Assembly (NCBI GenBank): GCA_033030425.1
Contig: JAUFSD010000004.1
Coordinates: forward strand, 496,001-560,000
Reading direction: 5' to 3'
DNA: 64,000 bases
From: Verpa conica
Lineage: Eukaryota > Ascomycota > Pezizomycetes > Pezizales > Morchellaceae
Position numbers and translations under genes: made by a program
Notes under the pieces: generated by a model
Seen by the model: the letters and a program-made list of their open reading frames with translations, nothing else
What the model was told of the DNA's origin: nothing
Databases searched by the model: none
Shown here: positions 59,599 through 64,000 of the stretch, piece by piece
Layout of the letters: each line of letters opens with the position of its first letter
Position numbering within the stretch: the first letter of the stretch is position 1

Positions 59599-61126
59599 TT
59601 TTGCTGGTGGTTGTTTGAGTATCGTGTGATGGTGTTGGGAGATTTGCTCGATAGGTCGATTGGGTCTGTGGTCAGATGCTGGGGATGGAGCTGACGACGA
59701 CTGATGTAGTAGTGTTCCGTCGGTGGGCAATAAATAAACAATTGACGGTTGACACTTTAGCTTTCAACGTCTGTCTGACTTTCCTTTCTATCTTTAGTGG
59801 AGGGGTGTGCAAGAAAGTGCGACTGGCAACGGTGGTAACAACAAAGACGAGTAAATGATTCTCTTGTGCTCTTGGAACAGAGGGCCGATAGTAACAAAAT
59901 CCGGAACACAAGGTGCAGCCTGTGCAATTAAACTGAAGGTATCCGTAAGTATATAGTATGTATGTACGACGCTATTTAAATTAACGAGAGAAGAAGACAG
60001 GTATTTTAGAATGTAAAGAGAGAGAGGAAAGAAAGGAGAGAGGCGGGGAAGAAAGTGTAGACGACAGCTTCAATTTAGCGACGACGAGGGTAGAGTAGAT
60101 ATTTCATGGATGGCAAAATGGGCGGGGGAAGGGGGGCGACGCGTGCTGTTCTATCTACTCTAGCCTGCTGCTCTTCTCATCCCTGGTGGCTTCTACCGTC
60201 TCTCACAGACTCGACTCCTCGTTCCAAGCTCAGGTCTTCTTTCTCCATGGCCGCATGGGCAGGCGCTGGGGCGTTCCAAAACATCCCTGTCGATCCCCAG
60301 CCGGTGGGTGGCCATCCACCCACAACTGCCACAACTCAGGCTGCTTCCCTCCTTCCATATTTCCATCCACACGGACGCACCTCCGCCTGCATATCCAACC
60401 CGTCCCGGAAACATTGAAATTATTCCATGCAATTATGAGCTCCCTATGGTAGCGATGCAAGAATAGCCTCATCTCAATAGTCTACCACTCCATCGAACAT
60501 GAGATTTAGTACATTCAAAGCGCTGGGAGTTTTCTCGCCCGCGCTATTGGCGCCTATCAATCCCTGACAAGAAAGCACACCTGTTTCATTTTTTTAAAAA
60601 AAAAAACTCCAGCTTCAGATGCGCGCCCAGCTTTATGTTACTGTACCAACTTACTGGGTCGCAAAGTAGGCCGATCCCGTTTGACCAAGAATACCCGCCA
60701 GTAACGTCAGCGTTGCAGCAGTCGGTGGCATCGGGTTATTGCTTTTTTGGTTGGGCAATAGCCCTACCGGTGGCTATTTCTATACACATATCAAACCATA
60801 TTCTTCTCATCTAACATTAGAAACTACTAAAGCAAACCACATTTAGTGGGAGCATATATAGGATAACCCTTAGTTGGAATCTAGGTAGTAAAAGAGCTTA
60901 TTTCTTACAACTTCCTAGACCGGATTCTTGTGCGACAGTGGAGTTTACCGTAATCGTAATCTCATCGAGATTCACGATTCAGCACTTCACATGTCTTTAG
61001 ATCCTACCATCAATGACATAATATGATACTTGATTAACCCACTGCCATGTAATCTTTCGTAGAAATTATGTCTAGTAGTCTTGTATATACCACCCCCCCC
61101 CCTTCCATCCATCAACTACACCGTAC
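59599..61126. other. Intergenic region, 5' flank of the BAR gene and 3' flank of DBP10
   Basis: No gene is supported. About 59700-60420 is the BAR-gene promoter: purine/pyrimidine tracts (GAGAGAGAGG near 60020), then a GC-richer stretch with overlapping spurious frames on both strands. The part near DBP10 is AT-rich and has a C10 run near 61092. Confidence 0.5.
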
Positions 61127-64000
61127 CTAAAATTTCTTCTTGCGCTGTGGCCTTGCATTCTTCTCCCTCCTCCTTTGCTTTAATTTCAGATCTTTCCCGA
61201 TCTGATCCCTACTCTTCAACTCATTCCTCACCGAGCTCTTAACCAAGCCTTTCTCCTTCGCCTCCGAGAACCTCTTTTTCCGAATTTCATAATCATCCCT
61301 TGCTTTGTCCGCCGGCTTCGGCGCCTTGACGCTCTTATGAAACATCCTGCCGCCACGTCTCCCCCCGACCCCTCCACCGCCACCCCCAGGTGCACCCGGG
61401 GCAGCAAATCGGTTCCCTGATGATCCTGGAGCTTCAGTCTCTCCGACTCTCGGTAACCTCCCGACTTTATGCGCACTCTTCCATGCCGAAAATCGCCCGG
61501 ACTTGAAGGATGCGGCGATCTTTTGCCCAGATTCACCGATAATCATCTTTGCACCCTTAGATCCGTCCTCATCGTTGGCGCGCTGGACAAACTTCTTGGC
61601 TTTTTTATCCCAGCGCATACCCTTCGCTTTATGCGCTTCCGCGAATCCCTTACCTCCATCATCATTCGTCAAATCAAATGTGGCGCCTCTCGCAGCCTCA
61701 GCAAAGGAGCCACCGGTGACTGAATAGCCTCGTTCCTCCGCCAATGAGGATGTTGGTGCATAGGACATGAAATGCTCTTTATCTTCGTAGCTTTGTACCT
61801 TCTTCATCTTCTTGTTCACTCTCCTACTCGCCGGTGTTGAAAACGCTGTCGCAATCTCAGTATCAGAAGCTGCATCCATATCAACATCCTCCTCTGCACC
61901 ATCAACATCACTTCCTGCATCACCATTGAAGGTAACCTCTTCCATCTCTGCATCTGAATCTGAATCTTCCGCAGCGGCATCCTCGGTGGCACCCCGCTTT
62001 TTGGCTGGATTAATTTTAATCTTCTCCCGACGATTCCTCATGATATTCGCCGCTTCAGAACGATTTAACCCCCGCTGACCAATCTCAAAGATAGTCTCGC
62101 TGGGTCTGAAGTTTGCTACACGGGCTAACATTCTAACTCTCTCTAGCTCTGTATCTGCTACATCGTCACTAAAGAGTGGATGTGCTGCGCTCCAGCCCTT
62201 TTGCGCAACGGTACCTTTCGCACGCTTCACGCTCTCTGCCGAGGCTGTAACCTTTGTCTTCTGGTATAGTTTCTCACCCTTTATCATGACGTTGCGAAGA
62301 GATGCGAGTTCACTGTCTTCATCGAGGAGTTTATTAATGTGTTCCATGCACCGCTCCACACTATCGCGGACCAACCCGCCCGTGACGACGTCGGTAGTGT
62401 AGTCGAAATCACTTTTTGAGCGGTGTTCGCTATCTTTCCCAAGTACAAGTTTCTTCCCAAGGAAGAGTTGCAAGTCGAGGAGATAGGCTGCATCTTCGCC
62501 TCGGACAAGGGAGTATGCCCACCCCTTCTTACCCGCACGGGCGGTACGACCGACACGATGGATGTAAACCTTTGGCTGTGGTGGGAAATCGTAGTTGATG
62601 ACGTTGGATAGGAGTGGGATATCGATACCTCTCGCTGCAACATCAGTGACAACAAGAATACTCGTCTCGCCGGCCCTAAACCTTGCAACCTGATTTCGTC
62701 GTGCAGTTTGGTCAAGGGTACCGTAGACGTAGGATACTGGGTAGCCACTTGTTGAGATGAGGTGGGAGAGGTACTCAACATGATGCTTTGTGGCGGCGAA
62801 AATAATTGTTGAGTGCGGGGATGCGGCTTCATGAGATGATGTGCCTTCAGGGCGTTTCCGCTTTTTTGCGTTGGCACCGGTTGCTGGGGGTTCAGTGGAG
62901 GTAATAGGGCCTTGGGGGATTTTAATGACGTCTTGGAGGAGGTGGAGGAGTGCACCTTCTTTTTCAGAGGATTTGACGGTAAAGAAAGCAGATTCGAGGT
63001 CCTGGGAAATTTTAGAATCTGCATCGAGACGAACCAGCGCGGGTTCTTGGAGGCCGGCCTTTGCAAATTCTACTAGACTCTTTGGTAAGGTGGCTGAAAA
63101 GAGGAGTGTTTGGCGGTTTGAAGGGAGGGCGTGGAGGATCTCAGTTAGCTGCGCTGAAAACCCCATTTCGAAGAGGCGGTCAGCTTCGTCGAAAACGATG
63201 TATTGGACCGATTTTAGGTCGAGTTCCATCTCAACTTTCAAGTGAAGAAAACGTCCAGGAGTGGCAATTATGATGTCAGGGTTGGAGGCCATGAAGCCGA
63301 ATTGGTCTTCGAGGCTGTCGCCACCAACAAGGAGACATGGTTTGAGATCGGTGCCGCGGGAGAGCTCTTTTACGACTTTGAGGGTTTGGAGGGCGAGTTC
63401 GCGGGAGGGGGAGAGTATTATTGCTCTTGCACCAACCTAGGGACCAGAGGATTTAGAATATAGTCCAATTGAAATACATTTGTAAATTTAAGAGCCTTGG
63501 AACATACCTTTACACTATGGGCCTTTAATTTCTCGATCATGGGAATAACGAAAGCCGCAGTCTTTCCAGACCCAGTTCTTGCCATCCCGACGACATCAAG
63601 ACCCTCTATTACAAGTGGAATTGTTTTCCTCTGGATAGGTGTCGGCACTGAGAACCCCTTCCTAGTAATCGCCTTCAAAAGTCCCAAATTCAGCCCTTTC
63701 CTCCATATCAATTAGTTATTATATCTACCCTCTAGAGAAAAAGACTAACCCATCTGCTGGAACCCTCCTCCCTTCTTAACAGTCTTCCCCTTCAAATTAC
63801 TCCCCTTTCTATTGCTCGCTGCCTGCTGCGCCGCAATAAAGGCTTCATCCCCATCATCCTCATCCTCGAGAATGTCATTCACACTCTTCTGGGTATGTAG
63901 CCGTCGAGGATTGTATTCTTCAGTATCGCTATCGACACCGAGGGCATTTGATATGTCGAGCTCGAATTCACTCCCCGCGGGAGATGATTCACGCGCTGAC
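61127..64000 (-). CDS. DBP10: ATP-dependent RNA helicase DBP10/DDX54 (5' end beyond the window)
   Basis: DEAD-box helicase of 60S ribosomal subunit assembly in the nucleolus. Three exons are visible on the minus strand: 64000-63750 (partial), 63695-63508 and 63436-61127, about 915 residues; the start codon lies outside. All core motifs are present: Q motif [11 protein letters not shown], motif I ARTGSGKT, Ia PSRELALQT, Ib [56 protein letters not shown]. Behind the core comes the DBP10 C-terminal region with acidic stretches, the [20 protein letters not shown] segment, a glycine run ([15 protein letters not shown]) and a basic tail ending RPQRKKKF. Length and tail fit DBP10 (yeast 995 residues), not other DEAD-box proteins. 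The intron at 63696-63749 uses the acceptor AAAG, needed to keep the LNLGLLKAI frame. Confidence 0.95.

Noticed and set aside
60106..60472. Overlapping open frames of 79-103 codons on both strands upstream of the BAR gene.
   Set aside because: They overlap in several frames in a GC-richer promoter stretch and show no domain or splice support.

Overview
The window reads as nuclear DNA of a filamentous ascomycete. The evidence is short spliceosomal introns (mostly 48-97 nt, GT..AG, often with a visible CTAAC/CTGAC-type branch site), single-copy eukaryotic housekeeping genes, and fungal cell-wall and secretome genes: Mid1, a chitin deacetylase with CBM18 modules, and a CFEM-type protein. Long AT-rich gene-free stretches and protein families I do not recognise from model moulds suggest, but do not prove, a Pezizomycetes-like genome. 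All exon models were joined by hand by keeping the frame through GT..AG introns.

Layout, left to right: type II (bacterial-like) citrate synthase ending in the PTS1-like tripeptide AKL (441-2051, +); Mid1 calcium-channel subunit (3563-5539, +); complex I subunit NDUFB3/B12 (6803-7100, -), divergent from a WDR70-like WD40 protein (7273-9126, +); alpha-actinin (10107-12373, -), convergent with it; a 3.4 kb AT-rich gap; secreted GH5-X2-CBM46 glucanase (15792-17721, -); CFEM-like secreted protein with an internal signal-peptide-like segment (19074-20543, -); a 1219-residue RG-rich protein of unknown function (22680-26555, +); proteasome subunit alpha7 (28509-29684, -), divergent from tubulin cofactor A (29946-30437, +); a C2H2-type zinc-finger protein (31261-32229, +); an F-box-like/ankyrin protein (32768-34075, +); a three-CBM18 chitin deacetylase (35225-37267, -); Swi5/Sae3 recombination mediator (39174-39832, +); a 4.8 kb gap; a second F-box-like/ankyrin protein (44617-45639, -); a 3.8 kb gap; a full-length ABCB/MDR transporter (49442-53598, +); a 4.4 kb gap; an N-BAR/Gvp36-like membrane-curvature protein (57979-59598, -); and DBP10/DDX54 RNA helicase, cut by the right edge (61127-64000, -).

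The genes do not form one pathway. The nearest to functional groups are the wall/secretome genes (GH5, CFEM, chitin deacetylase) and the actin/membrane genes (alpha-actinin, BAR protein). Two divergent promoters (complex I/WDR70 and proteasome/TBCA) are compact at 172 and 261 bp between start codons. Three small multi-exon genes (NDUFB3, TBCA, Swi5) and the start-codon intron of the proteasome gene would be missed by simple ORF calling. I found no CRISPR array, rRNA, convincing tRNA, intact transposon or clear multi-gene novel system. The most unusual items are the CFEM fusion, the bacterial-style GH5 architecture, the RG-rich orphan, the degenerate zinc-finger array and the F-box/ankyrin pair bordering AT-rich deserts.
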